A stretch of DNA of 64,000 nucleotides from Bilabrum cf. latius (taxonomy: Eukaryota; Bigyra: Bicosoecida; Bigyra; Bicosoecida). Every line of letters begins with the position of its first letter. Position 1 is the stretch's first letter. A program made the position numbers and the translations under genes. The stretch is taken from assembly GCA_965178125.1 (NCBI GenBank), contig OZ237735.1, forward strand, positions 1,240,001 through 1,304,000. The letters are read 5' to 3'. The notes under the pieces were generated by a model, which was not told the origin of the DNA, ran no database searches, and saw only the letters and a list, made by a program, of their open reading frames with translations. Below, piece by piece: positions 45,353 to 57,900 of the stretch.

Positions 45353-48280
45353 TCACTGCCTGCCCACCGAATTGTTTTCATCGTCCTAAGATATCCGAAG
45401 CGAGTACTCGTCCAGCTGGGACTGAGTCGGCTCGGAGGGCGAGCCGGCCAAGAGGTCTTGCCCAGCGGAAGACTTGGGAAACGCGAGCACGTCGCGCAGA
45501 GACGGCGCATCCGCAAGCAGAGCGACCATTCGATCCAAGCCAAACGCTATGCCGGCATGCGGAGGAGCGCCGTGGCGAAGAGCCCGGAGCAAGTGCTCGA
45601 AAGAGCCCACAAGCTCCTCGGACAGTCCGAGAGTCTCCCGCATCTGGTGCTCCTGCCTGTCCGCGTCGTGAATCCTCACGCTGCCGCCGCCGAGCTCCCA
45701 TCCGTTTGCGACCAAATCGTACGCACGGGCACGGCAGGCGAGCATGCTCCTCTTCCTGCCCCTCCAGAGCTCCCAGGCTTGCTCCTCGAACCGCCGCGCG
45801 CCCTCCTCGTCCCCCCCCTCCCTCGCCGCGCGCGACAACTCCAGCAGCTCGTTCCGCTGGGTCTGATATACCTTTGTTGCTTCTGGTCCTAGCGTGGCGG
45901 CCCAGTCCTCCTCAGTGGGCGAGGTGAATGGGTGATGCGCCGCGGAGAGCCCGAAGGTCTCCGGGGGCGCGCCAGGCCCAGACTTGCCACCGGCCTGTGC
46001 CGCAGCTTCCCCTCCGTCCACCCCTCCGCTTGGATGATTGCTTTCTTCTTTGCCCTCTTCGCCTTCTTCGCTTGCTTCCAGCAGCGGGAAGTCGACCACC
46101 CAGAAGGGATCGATCGCGTCACGGCGCAGCAGCGCAGGCTCGCCGCCCTCTTGTGCTCGCACCACTGTCTCGGGAGCAAACCGACCCACATTCTCTGCCA
46201 CCGGCTCCTCCACGCCCAGTTTGAGTCCTGACTACGCCATGCTGGTGGCAAGCTGCAGACGGGCGGCCCCTAGGACCCGGCACGGATCCTCGCCCTCCCC
46301 CGCTGCCACCAGCAGGAGGTCTCCCGGTCGCAATTCACCGGCACCATGCTCGCTCACCAGCCGAGCAATAGCCTGCCTGCGCTCTATTCCAGGGAACAAC
46401 TTGGCCCCGGGACCCGACCACTGCCAGTCGAGCTCCCCAGACACCCTTTCCTCCTCCAATCCATCCCCTTCCACCCGGATCGCGACCAGCGCGCACCGGC
46501 CGGCAGGGGGCCCGGCCGCGGCTCTGACTTCCGCCAGCATCTTGTCCAGGGGTTTGCGGCCAAGCAACGCCGACAGCCCCGGGGCAACCACTGCTCTCAC
46601 GCTCGGCACGCCTGCCTGGATCCCGGCCGCCTCGCGCGGGTCACCAACCTTGAAAACAGGCGGGGTGGGGTGCACCCCGAGGCGAGCAGCTGCGTGGCTC
46701 GGCAGGCGGGAGAGCAACTCGGAATCCATATCCAGTTCGCTTTTGCTTTCTCCTGCGGATTGCAGGGAAGGGGATGCTTTATCATTTTGCATGCGAGCGA
46801 GCCCATCGCTCTCCCGCCACCCGCACGCCTTTCGGAGCAGTTGCTCCAAGCTGCCCAAGCTCGCCTCCTGCCGGCCCCAATCCCGAAACAGCTCGGGCAA
46901 GATCGCAGATGAAACGTCAGCGATGGGCATTCCCACCCTCCGGTCGGGTCTGTCCGTCCCATATCGCGACACGCAATGGGCGTACGTCAGCCGAGGCAGC
47001 CTGCCCTTGGACGGCACCTCGACGGCCGCCTGCCGCCGAGGCAGGCCCGGCTTGAAATGCCGCAATTCTCCCGCCGCCGCCTCGGAAGCCGCGTTGCAGA
47101 CGGCCGCAAACGTGGCCTCGGCCACCGCCATGACGCCCTCCTCCGCCTCGCCCGACAGCTCGATGTCGATCTGCGTGAACTCGGGCTGGCGGTCCGCCCT
47201 TCCACCTTCGTCCCTGTAGCACCTCGCCACCTGGAAGTAGCCCTCCAGGCCGCCCACCATCAGCAGCTGCTTGTACTGCTGCGGGCTCTGCGGGAGGGCA
47301 TAGAACTGCCCCCTCCGGCGGGAGGGCACGAGGAACTCGCGGGCGCCCTCTGGGGTGCTGCGGAAGAGCGTGGGCGTCTCGACCTCGATCAGCCTGCAGC
47401 GCTCCACGAGACACCGGCGGGCCGCGTGCGTGATGGCGGAGCGGAGTCGCAGGTTCCGCTGCATGAGCGGGCGCCGCAGGTCCAGGTACCGAAACTGCAT
47501 GCGGGTGGATTCGTCGGCGCTTGCCGCGGCTTTGGTTCTTGGCTTACCTCCGCCCTTGCCCTTCCTCTTGCCCGTACCCCCAATGCTGCTAGGTACACTA
47601 GCATCTGGACGTTGCAAATCGGTGGACGCCGCAAGCAGACCCTTCATGGCAGCTGCGCCGGCGTCACCGCCCGCTCCTGAACTTGGACGCTAGCCATCGA
47701 ACGCAACCTCATTCGCCACATTGATAGGGGGCCTCGCCTCGCACATATTGTCGACTTTCACTTGTTCGGGGTGCAGCTCAACGGCACCTGTCGCCATGTC
47801 ATGGTTCTGCATGTCCTTCGCTCTGTGCTTCACTGTGCCCACCACTTGCACGAAACTCTCGGTAGGCGTTCCCTCTAGAATCGCTACAAGTTCGGCTGCG
47901 ATAATGCAGTTATTTATAATTAAAACATATTGCGATAGCTAGTATCCGTGTTTGTTGCGCTACAAGCTCAGTAGACGACCTACCGCTGCAAGCGAAGGTG
48001 GCTCACGAGCTGTTGAGGTGTCCACGGTCATTTGAACGCACCCACTGGCGTCCCGAAGCAATACAAACATCAGTGGGCCGAATTTTCTCTTGCTTTGAAT
48101 CCATCCGCGAACGTGAATCTTCCATTCCATTGGGGCTACAACCTCTCCACATCCTCGAGGTACGACTCTGTGGGTTCCAGAAGCCACCAAGGTCGAGCAG
48201 GAGCGCCTAGTTACGCAGACAAGGAGCGACTGCCAAAGCTACAATGCTACTTTGTTCGATCTGTAGCCTAGACGGCGCAT
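45353..48280 (-). CDS. DARS2: Aspartyl-tRNA synthetase, bacterial/mitochondrial type
   Basis: Charges tRNA-Asp with aspartate, probably in the mitochondrion. ATG 48280 begins a basic leader (MRRLGYRSNKVAL-TAG-LWQSLL) typical of organelle import. The anticodon-binding OB fold (IHVRGWIQSKRKFG, MFVLLRDASGCVQ) is split by a short intron at about 47896-47979, whose donor is not certain. The class II core has motif 2 CYRDEGGRADRQPEFTQIDI, the flanking YLDLRRP and FYALPQSPQQYKQLLM, and motif 3 GIAFGLDRMVALL. Between them is a long insertion equivalent to the GAD domain of bacterial enzymes. The C-terminus LRDVLAFPKS matches the bacterial type. TAGs at 48239, 47690, 46232 and 45386 are read; TGA 45353-45355 ends the frame. 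At about 947 residues it is longer than E. coli AspS (590) because of low-complexity inserts. Confidence 0.93.
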
Positions 48281-48331
48281 GCTAAGCGATGTAGAACACG
48301 CGATTGGCTTTGGCGCACCAAACCGGAACTA

Positions 48332-51300
48332 TCAGAATTCATCCATGATGTCCCCGCCCAAATCGCTGTCCCCAAAGGATTCCTCCTCCTCTTCCCCCTA
48401 CCCTTGCTGGTCATTACCTGTCTGTTCTCCCGCACCGGTACCTGCGCCCTCCCCGCCGGCCTGGAACCCCTCATCCTCCCCGTCGAGGCTGTCGGCCAGC
48501 ACGTCCTTCCCAGTTTCGAAGAGCTCCTCGCTGGCACGCCTTCCAAATTGGGGGCCCTGGGAGGCAGGCTGGCCACCCATAGATGCTATGGGCGGAAAGC
48601 GTGTTCCCGTATCGAGTACCCCCTCTCCTCTACTGTCCCTGTCCCTGTCATTGCCACCGTCCTGGTGCTCCTGTCCATCCCCCCCGTTCTCGTCGTCATC
48701 GGAGCCGAACTCGGAGTAAATATCACCATCTTCCTCCTCCTTGCCAACCTCCCCCACTGCACCGTGACCCTGGTCCGAGCCTTGATGCCGTTCCTTGCTA
48801 CCTTCACCTTCACTGCTCGAGTGGCTGCCAATCGCGCCCCCTGCCCCCTGCACCTCCGGTCCACGACTCGAATCACTAGCCCTAGCCCTATCCCCTGCCG
48901 CAGGCGCAGACGCAGCCGAGGCTAGTATTTGTGGCCGATTTCCATCTATATCTGATCCGAGACCAAGACCAAGACCGGAACCCTTGCCCAGGTCTGTGCC
49001 TGCCCCGGCCCCGGCAGGGTCCTGGGATCCGCCCGTGCCGCTGCCGAACGAGCCGCTGCCAGAGCGCCCAAGCCCACCAGCCGCTGGTGCAGGCGCAGGT
49101 GCAGGCGCAGGTGCAGGCGCAGGTGCAGGTACGTCCATCTCAGCCCCGGGTCCATTGAGCGGCCGCACCACCCCCCTGGGGCTCCCTCCGTCTCCAGTGC
49201 CACCACCTGATCGGCCCCGCCCTGACCGCTCCACCTCGATGCCGGACGGCTGCTGCTGCTGCTCTAACTGGCCGCCGCCGGTCTGACCCCCTTTGCCACT
49301 GTTCCCTGCCCCATCCGCTCCGCCCGTCTCGCCCCTGACGGCAGCCTCGGCCAGGGCCCGCCTCACCTACCTCTCCACGGCCATACCGCGGAAACCTCCG
49401 GACAGCGCGCGCACGCTGTCGTCCTGCCTGGCCTCGCGTCGGCGGTCCCGGTCCGCAGCTGCCTCCCCGACCGTTCCAGCGGCGGGGGGCGCAGGCAGGG
49501 CAGCCACAGCTGCGGACCCGCTCGCTCGCTGGGCCCCCTTGCCGCCGTCCCGCCTGCGCTGCAGCCGCTCCAGCAGTGCGTCGGTCGAATCCTTGTCGCT
49601 GTCATTCACGGTCCGGCCGCTCGCACCACCAGCCCCCGATTGCCGTGCCTGCGACCTAGCCGTCGCGTCGCGCAGCGGTTTGAAGGCGTCCTCGATCTGG
49701 GCCACTGCCCACCCGCCACTCTCGCCCTCTTCCGCGGACGCAGCTGCGCGGACCTCCGCCTCCACAGCCGCTGTCCTCGCCTACAGCTCCTCCGGAGGAG
49801 GTGCCCCGCCGGGAATCCTGGCGCCAGCCCTCATGGCTGCATGCCATAGCATGCCGTACCAGTCGCACGCGTCTGCCGACGCCCTCGACGCGTTCGAAGC
49901 GGTCTGCAGCCGCCTGTCAGCCTCCCCTTTCCACCTTCCCGCCTGCGCCCGCGACATTGCGTGCGTTCTCTCATCCTCTGCCCGCCCCTGCAGCAGCGAG
50001 GCCGCTCTCCTGCGCTGCTCGTCTGCCTCTCGCCTGAGAGCAGCGATTGTGCCCCTAGCTTCCTCCAGGCCGCGGATCGCCTCCGCTGCGGCGCCCTCCG
50101 TCTCGCTCGAGTCGCGCACCACGGCAGCCAGCTGCGCCGTAAGGGTGTCATTCCGGTGCCTCAGCCTCGAGCACTCCTCCCGCAGCTGCCTCTGCCTCGT
50201 CTCGTACGCGCCCATGGCCTCCCTCACCTCCTCACGAGCGCGCCTGCCGGCCTCCTGCGCCTCCACCCGCGCCGCATCTGCCCTGGCCCCTTCCTCGTCC
50301 CTGGCCTTGGACAGCTCCGCCCTCTCGTCCTCGTGCCTCTTCCTCGAGGCAGCCAGGGCGGACTTGGTGCCCTCCAGCTCCTCCCCGAGGACCGCCAGCC
50401 GCTCCTTGAGGCCCTGCGCCTCGCGCTCGGCCGCCTCGCGAGCAGCCGCCAGGTCCCTGCCGCCCTGCTGCGCCGCTGCCCTGGCCTGCGACAGCTCTCG
50501 GCTGGCTGCGTCCGAGGCGGCCTCGGCCTGCGCCGCCCGCCCCTCTGCCCTCCGCAGATCCTCTGCTGCCGCCCGCGCGGCGTCCTCTGCCTTGCTCTCC
50601 GCCTCTCGCAGAGCTGACTTGGCCTCCTCAGCAGCGGAATCTGCCTCCTGTGCGGCCTCTTGTGCGTCTCGCAGCGCCGCTCGATGGCTCTCCAGCTGCT
50701 CCCCCATGGCCCTGCGCTCCGCCGTGCTCCCGTCCTCGAGCGCCTCTAACCTACCCTCGGCCGACTCTGCCCTGGCCTCTGCATCCGCCAGCCGCTCCTG
50801 CAGCACCCCGCTGCGCTCCTCCGCCTGCTCCAGCGCCGCCCCCAGCCGCTACTCGACGGCGGAGATGCTCTCCGCCTCCCGCCTGACCCCCTCCTCTTCC
50901 GCCGCACGCAGGCGGTCCAGCAGCCGCGCGGCCTCTCGCCTCGCCTAAGACTCCCTCGCCTGCGCCGAGTCCCGATCCAGCACCGCCCTCTCTAGCCTTG
51001 TGACTGCGTCTTTCTCCACCCCCTCGGCCCGCTTGATCCTAGCCTCCAGCTCCCGCTGCCCCTGCTCCATCCGCTCTATCACTTCCTGCATCTGCTCGCA
51101 GTCCCCCCGCACCACCTTCGCCTCGGACTCGAGATCCCTGCACCTGCGCCTCGAGGCGTCCAGCTCCCCCTCGGCTTTGTTGAGTGCGCCGCGCAGCTGC
51201 CTGGATCGCTCCGAGTGCATGCGTGCTTGCGAGGCAAGGGCCTCGGCCTCCTTGCCGGCGCGCTGCGCCAGCTCCCGCAGCGCATCACGATACTCGGTGG

Positions 51301-52294
51301 CTTCCTGCTCGGCGCGGGACCGCCCCGCCTGGGCCGATCTCTCCCTCTCCTCTGCCGCCTCCAGGGCCTTCCTGGCCTCGTTGGCCTCGTTGGCAGCCCC
51401 CTTGAACCTGTCCTCTGCAGCCTCGCGCTGCTGCTTGAGCACCTCGATGGCCCGCCGCGCGTCTGCCAAGGTGTCCAAAGTCGTCTGCTGCGCCTGCCTC
51501 GCCTGCTGCAGCTGCTCCCGGCTTTGCTTCAGAGCGTCCTCCGTGCGTTCGAGCTGCTGCGCCAGCGCCGCAACCTCTGCCCGTAGCAGCTCTGCCTCCC
51601 GCTCCACCAGCCCCAGGCGCTCCACGGCCTCGTCCTCGAGAGCGCCACGGGTGATCGAGGCGTGGCCGAAGCCAGGAGGAGGGGCCTATCCCGACCTGCC
51701 CCCGGTGGTGCGGCCCGCTGCCGTTGCGAGTCCCCCAAAGGAGGACCCGCCCCCGCCCAGGCCCATCCCAGAGGAGTCCACCCCCGACGGCCCCTTGGAC
51801 GTCCCGTGCCCCGGGCCCCCAGCGGAGCCGTCTGCGATCAGCTTGGTGCGCGCAGCAGCCGCTGCCCCCATCGGGTCCTGGGTGGCCGCTTCGAGGTCTT
51901 CTGCGATCGCCCGCTGCAGGTCAGACCTGAGCGCCGCGTTTTCCTCCGTGAGCGCGACGGCCTTGTCCTGCGCTGCCCGGAGGGTTTCGCCCATGGCGCC
52001 GTTCGCCTCTTCCAGCTCGCCGATCCTGCCATCGTAAGCAACTAGCAAAGGAACCATCACGTCGGGGTCCACGACCCACGGAGGCAGATCTTCTGAGCCC
52101 TCCCACGAAGTAGCGGCGCCGTCTTCTTTGCTCTCTCTCGCAGCGCCGCTCTGCTCCAAGCCGGCCTGCCGCGACAGCGCTCTGTTGAGTTCCGTTTGAG
52201 AACGCGCAAGCATCTGTCGAAGATGCTCATTCTAAATGGACAGTTGTCTGCGAATCAAATGACGAATGACCCTACGTTGGTGCGGATATGACAT
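48332..52294 (-). CDS. Long coiled-coil protein, function unknown
   Basis: A frame of 1320 codons from ATG 52294 to TGA 48332-48334 with TAGs at 52232, 51686, 50945, 50849, 49781, 49367 and 48398. Residues 200-800 are a nearly continuous Glu/Arg/Ala coiled coil (AELLRAEVAALAQQLERTED, EEARGTIAALRREADEQRRR). The C-terminal 450 residues are disordered, with an (AP)n run, a Gln run and an acidic tail. The N-terminus (RRQLSIQNEHLRQMLARSQ, with TAG read as Q) keeps a heptad pattern across TAG. Such proteins often serve in basal bodies or the cytoskeleton, but no family is recognised. Its stop lies only 51 bp upstream of the ATG of the next gene on the same strand (Asp-tRNA synthetase). Confidence 0.75.
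49087..49133. repeat. Coding minisatellite, GCAGGC/GCAGGT units
   Basis: Alternating GCAGGC and GCAGGT hexamers. On the minus strand they encode an (Ala-Pro)n run in the disordered part of the coiled-coil protein. Confidence 0.85.
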
Positions 52295-53148
52295 GGCAAC
52301 ACAGCGCAGTGAATCGGTGTCTCTGAGTGCAGGAGCTTACCGGAGCTACTGTGCCAGTTCGCCCTCCTGGGACACATCCAGAGGATTGCCAGACTGCAAT
52401 CAGAAGACAAATAATGATGCAAGCAGGCAGTGGCGTGCCCTGAAACGGACAAACGTTACGGGCAACCGATCCAAGCTCCTGCTTACCATACCGCTCGCTG
52501 CTGTAGCTGCCATGGACACAGATGGGAAGCAAGCTCAGAGTCGCGCCTTAATTTCTTAAGAATGAACTCTACCTTCCAGAGCGCTATCGAAAAATAGCCT
52601 GATTTGTAGCCGTAGGTCAGACCTAGCGGTCCCGCTCGTCAACGGACCACCGATCGTTTGCGGAACTCTAATGAAGTGCGCGGCGCCGAAAGCGAAGTGC
52701 AAGGGAATCCCGGGGCTAAGCGCGCCCATGCAGGGAGTCGTGCGGCGAGGCCGAGGAGCAGAGTCTAGCATGACCCTTCCACGAACCAGCACCGCAAGAA
52801 CACCACTTTGAGAAAGAGGAACCCAACCCATCCTAGCACGGACAGGGGCACAGCGGCCAGGGAACCACGGGGCTAAGCGCGCCCATGCAGGAGCGGAGCA
52901 CAGCAACTGAAATACACGCAATCTCGGCCCGCAGGGCCGAGCACAAACAGACAAACAAACAATAATAAAAGCGAAGGGAATACACACGACATGTTGACCC
53001 CCATACCTTACCTTTGTACGGCTGGGGTCTGCTGTATTTACGAAGGAGTGGGGCGCGCAGGGTTTGCAGCTAGTGCCTGCGTAAAGTAACGTGCCATTCC
53101 CTCTAGAATGCAATATAGCCTGCAGCGATAAGCAAATACGCCTGCGTA
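52295..53148. other. Intergenic region with 24-bp direct repeat
   Basis: 854 bp between the divergent starts of the coiled-coil gene (minus) and the Q-rich gene (plus). The 24-mer beginning CGGGGCTAAGCGCGCCCATG occurs at 52711-52734 and again at 52868-52891, 157 bp apart, with unrelated flanks. Open frames here lack recognisable protein character. No tRNA or snRNA was identified. Confidence 0.5.
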
Positions 53149-54819
53149 ATGGATGGAGAGGACAGCGGCTACGAAGCAGACGGAGGTAACGTAAAATATG
53201 GAACAAATAGAGAGGGAAAACGAGGTTCCAATCCATTAGATATTGGAATTAGGCGCTCAAATGCGTATGTATCTGAGGCTTCGTCCGGGTACGCTGCCGG
53301 TGGGTCTGCTAACAGCTCCGCTGGTCGAAAGAGCCCTTTGCACAGTGGAATTGACTCTATATAGAACAGCGATTACGATAGTGGGATTGCTGGTGACCTG
53401 TCTGGTTTTGAAGACGTCGCGAGGCTGCACCGCCGATCGAAACCTTCACACAGAATATAGAGCCGTTCTCGGCACAAAAGAACTCAGTCTCCCGGGAAAC
53501 ATAGTCATCGTGGTCAATCAAAGCGGTCTGTTCCATCGCAGTCGGGGGCGGCCCTTGAACTTGCGCTTCCGGCTGGAAGCCGGCATGGTGAAGCCGGCCT
53601 GAAGCGAGCAGCGGCATCATCTGCTTCGTCGGGGCCCCAGCTCCCGCCCTCGCAGCAGGGATCCACAGGTGCTAGTGCCCGAGATTCTAGCTCTGGTCCC
53701 AGCACAGCGGCAAGGCGCGCTCCTTGGGGCGGTGTAACCCGCTACTCTCCCCTGGCCGGTCCTCGCCCGCCCTCTGCAGTGCTCCAGGCAGCGCTGGCGT
53801 CGGGCAGATCAGTGGACTCTGTTCTAAGGGGCACCAAGGCGCAGCAGCAGCAGCAATAGTACCAACAGAAGCTCAGGCCATCAGAGGGATCGATGCCGAT
53901 GACTGGCATGCCCCCACCAACCTACACGGGCACCTGGGTGCCTGGCGAATCGGCCCCGTTGCAGGAGATCGGCACCGGCACGGTTGGCAAGAAAAGGAAG
54001 CGCAGCGCCGACGGCAAGCCAGGCAAGTCAGAGACGATCGTGTACCCGGCGTCAATCGCGATGGGTGGCCCGGGCGGCCAGCCGCAGCCACCTACGGCAA
54101 TGCAGCCGTAGCAGCAGCAACTGTAGCCGCTGCCCAGCGGCAGCGGTGCTCCAATGTGGGCAGATCAACGCAGTGCACAAGGGGTTGCAGCGGGCACAGG
54201 TGCGGGCGCAATGCCTCAGCTAGCTAGTGCTGCACGGCTTGCGAGGCCACGTGCTCGCCCGAGCGCCAGTGTGAGTCCAGGCGCCAGTGCGGGCCTGCGT
54301 TCAATGGCGGGCGGGGTGCCACAGTTCGGCGGTCCGTTCGCGCACAGGGTCGTGTCCTGGGGCGCAGATGGCGGGGCAGGTCGGCCCACGGGACCTGCAC
54401 CGTCGATCAAAGGGCAGAAGGAGCGCGACAGGGAGGTCGGCAGGAGGCGAGGACGACAACGCTCGGGAGCAGCAGCAGGCAGCGGCAGCGGCGGCGGCAG
54501 CGGGGGAAGCACCTCGGGTGATCTGGCGGACGGCGAGTCTGGGCTGATCAAGGGCTCGATGCCCATCGTGGACGATGGCGCAGAGGGCGACGGAGAGGCC
54601 ATGAGCGACAACTCGGAGCCGTATTCAAGTTTCCGGAGGGAGTTCGTGCCGGACCGGTCCGACACGGCAGAGGGGTACTTGCCCAGCGGCTCTGACGGGG
54701 CCACAGACGAGGACACGCCCAGGGGCGGGGTCAGCAGAGGCGGGCATGCTAGTAGTGCCAGGTAGAAGGCAGCGTCGGGTGCCCGTGTGAAGAAGCAGGG
54801 GTAGGGGGAAGGCACGTGA
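53149..54819 (+). CDS. Gln/Ser/Gly-rich disordered protein, function unknown
   Basis: ATG 53149 to TGA 54817-54819, 556 codons, with TAGs at 53362, 53458, 53857, 54109, 54124, 54763 and 54802. Two TAGs sit in Gln tracts: CAG x4-CAA-TAG-TAC-CAA-CAG at 53842-53865, and CCG-TAG-CAG-CAG-CAA-CTG-TAG at 54106-54126. Short conserved-looking motifs are GKKRKRSADGKPGK (a possible nuclear localisation signal) and FAHRVVSWGADG. The remainder is low complexity. No family is recognised; the persistent frame and composition support coding. Confidence 0.65.
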
Positions 54820-54975
54820 TGCAGTTGGGGTGTGCTGCCTTTGGTAGCAGTCTCGGTGGTGAGGTTCTATCGAGATTAGAAAGCGATCGCAGCATTACAC
54901 CACTGAAGAATTCAGTACCACAGGCGGACACAGCAGTGCATCATCCCAACAAATTAAACAGATCCGACCTAATTA

Positions 54976-57900
54976 TCAGATCCCAGGCCCCCCTCCTCCC
55001 GCCACGCTCGACCTGAGCTCAGGGGGCACGTACACGCCTGCATCATCCAGCAGGGTGAGCATGCCAACCGCACTCTGCTGCAGGTTTGCCAGCCTCTCTG
55101 TGATGGTGAGCAGCTGTCGATCGTAGGCCTGCTACAGCCGGGCCGCCTCCTGTTTAGCCTCCGCTGCTTCTTGCTGCGCGGAGACCAGCAGCTCGACGTG
55201 ACGCTGCAGGACGGCTTTCGACTCGCCCAGCTGCGTGCGGAGCACCTCTATCTCGGTGTGACGAGTGCATCCGCTCCGAGACGAGACGCTGCCGGAGCGG
55301 CTTCGAGTGGGGCTGCCCACTCCGCTGGGCTCGGATCCGTTTCGCAGCGCTCGTCCCGAAGGCTGGCCAGATACGGGGTCTGCCTTTACTTCCTCCTCAA
55401 TCGCAAGATCTGCCTCGCTACCCAGGCCAGTGACATGCTCGCCTGCATCTCCGGGGGAGGATGCGCGGGAGCTTGGTGCCGCCGGGCTGTTGTCCACCGT
55501 GATCGGCCTCAGGAGGCCCAGGGCCCTCGCTGCTTCCCTCACCTCCGCAGGCAGAGGGGCGATCGCACGTAGACCCGCTGCCGTCCCGCCTCCCGGTGCC
55601 GTGCCTCCCAAAAATACAGTGCCGACTGTTGCTTCAGTTGCTGCGGCCGCTGCGGCAGCCTCGAGTAGGCTAGACTTGGACTCTTTCGTGCTGCGAGCTG
55701 CATCTCCGTTGAGCACAGCGCCGACAGCAGCGGCATGGACGGTTTGCTCTCGACTCAGAAGCAGCTTGAAGGCACGCCGTGACAGAAAGGCTCCTTCCTG
55801 ACCTCGTGGTCTCTGCATAGTAGCGCGAGGCCGCCGCTGCTTGGACTGCTTCGCCATCGCCTGCTGGCTGAGCATTGGCGAGATTGATGTTACCCCGATG
55901 CTGGTCACCTAGCCGCAGGCATGCTTCGGCTAGCCCTGTTCTCTGGCTTGTTCAAGCTGCTACAGGCGGCCCACAGCTTCGTCCCGCTCGGCCCTGATAC
56001 TCCGCATCTCTAGTCTAGCCTAGCGCAGCCCATCTCTGAGCCCTGGCACCTCGCCAAGTGCCCGACGCGCGGCACCGAGATCCACCCTGCTTCTCTTTCC
56101 AGCCCTACGAGCTGCAACACGGTTATAGGCCACGGCTGCTGGGTGCATAGACTGCGTTGCTCCGGCAATGAATCGCGCACCCGCTGCTTCTGCGCGCAGT
56201 GCCCCGGTCTGCAACGCCAAATCGATTGCGTTGCTTGCCATTCTAGGCTACCTCTGGAAATCTCTGGCATGCGTACTGCTGGATACCACGACAAGGCCTG
56301 GTTCAGCCACGTGATCTGTTTCGACCCTTCGTGGCAGCGCACACGACAGGCGCGTGTCAAGGGCTCTGCCTGACTGCTGCTCCCACTGCACGTTGGATGC
56401 ACCGCCCGCCGGGGCAGATGCGCTATTGACTTCGCCCCGACCAAGAAATAGCCTCCTTTCTACTTTTCCAATGGAAGCTGGAGTGGCTATCGCAGGATCA
56501 GAACCGTCAGTCGCACTACCCCTTGCCGAAGGCACCTTAATTGGTGGGGTGAGCTACGTATTCGCCGCGAAAGAGGCTACTTCATCAGCGTGAGTGGCAT
56601 CAGATCCTTTGTTGTCAGGCTGACCGTTTCTTGGCACTTCCAACTGCTCCTCGTCACTATTATGCCCATAGCTGACTCGTTCACTATCAGGTGCACCAGC
56701 CAGCAGTAAAGCTAATTGCTCATCAGACCCAGTGGCAAGCGAGAGGCTTGCTGCCTCCTATTCTGTTGGCATGCGAGATTGCGGCGGGGTGCCTGCCCAT
56801 CGGCCCACTGTGGTGCTCAGCACATCTACTGAGCGTTTCAATTGCTGTCCAAGCTTCCATTCAGCTTGCTACTGCTCTAGGCCGGCATTCACCGCCTCGG
56901 TAGTCGTGTCGCCCCTAATTGCTGCGGCCCCGGGATTCAATTGGCAGGCTACCATTGAAGCAAGCCTCTGCGTGGCGGGGTGATCCAGCTGCAGGAGACT
57001 CGCCGCAGCTCCTGCCTTGGCGGCTAGCTGCAGAGCTACGGCGGCACTCTTGGCTACAGTGGCACAGGCAGCGACTGCACTCTGCAATTGGTCGCTAGCT
57101 CCAGCTTGACGTTCATCGCTGTCGCCCGCGTCCCGGCCGCCTGCAGCAGAGGCTCCTGATCGACGGCTCAGGGAAGATCGGCGACCCCTCCACGTGCCAA
57201 CGTCGGCCGAATTCATGTCTGTGCCTCGTGAAAGCGATTCCAGCAGCTTGGTGGCGTGCTCCGCAGCTCGAAGGACTGCATGCGCCCTGGCGCCATCTTC
57301 AGCACCGAGCGCCGTGGCGAGCTCCGGCATAGCGGCCGCGTCCGAGGAACGCCGGGCAGGTTTGGGTGTGTGTCCCAGCTCGCTTCGTTCGTCTGCTTGC
57401 AGCCCTTGCGCGGATCTCCACTGCCTCAAAGCTGAGCGCCACACGGCTGCATGGGACGAGATGGCAGATTGCACGCTGCCAGCGCACCGCTGCATTTTCT
57501 CCGCGACTATCGCTGCAGCTTGCTTCGATCCCGTAGGACTCATGGAGCCTGCCATCCAAAGCATTGCGGCCTCCAACCCGTTTGATGTGCGTTCTGTGCT
57601 CGGTGTGACATCACCCCGTGCGACGCCAGGTCGCAGCGCAGCCTAGTTGCCGCTGCCAGAGGCAACCTCACCCCCACAACGCCTTGGCACAAGCTCTGCG
57701 CAGCCTAGGAGACCAGCCTCTCGTACGCTGCTCAGCAGCTGCGACAAAGAGGTGTAGAGAGATTCTAGCTCGTCGGCCGTGTCCAGCCAGGCGTCCGCTC
57801 CAGCCCGGAGCGCCGAGAGACAGGCTCCCGTGCCGAGTGGGGCGGCGGCAGCGTCGCTGGAACCACCGCCATGCCCGTCCGCCGATATCCCCCCTACTCG

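Noticed and set aside
44821-45381. Minus-strand frame of 186 codons overlapping the end of Asp-tRNA synthetase
   Set aside because: No recognisable domain, and it overlaps a confirmed coding end in another frame; its length is compatible with chance.
52556-53236. Minus-strand frame with hydrophobic and Arg-rich stretches
   Set aside because: It covers the repeat-bearing intergenic region and the start of a better supported plus gene; no domain, low-complexity translation.
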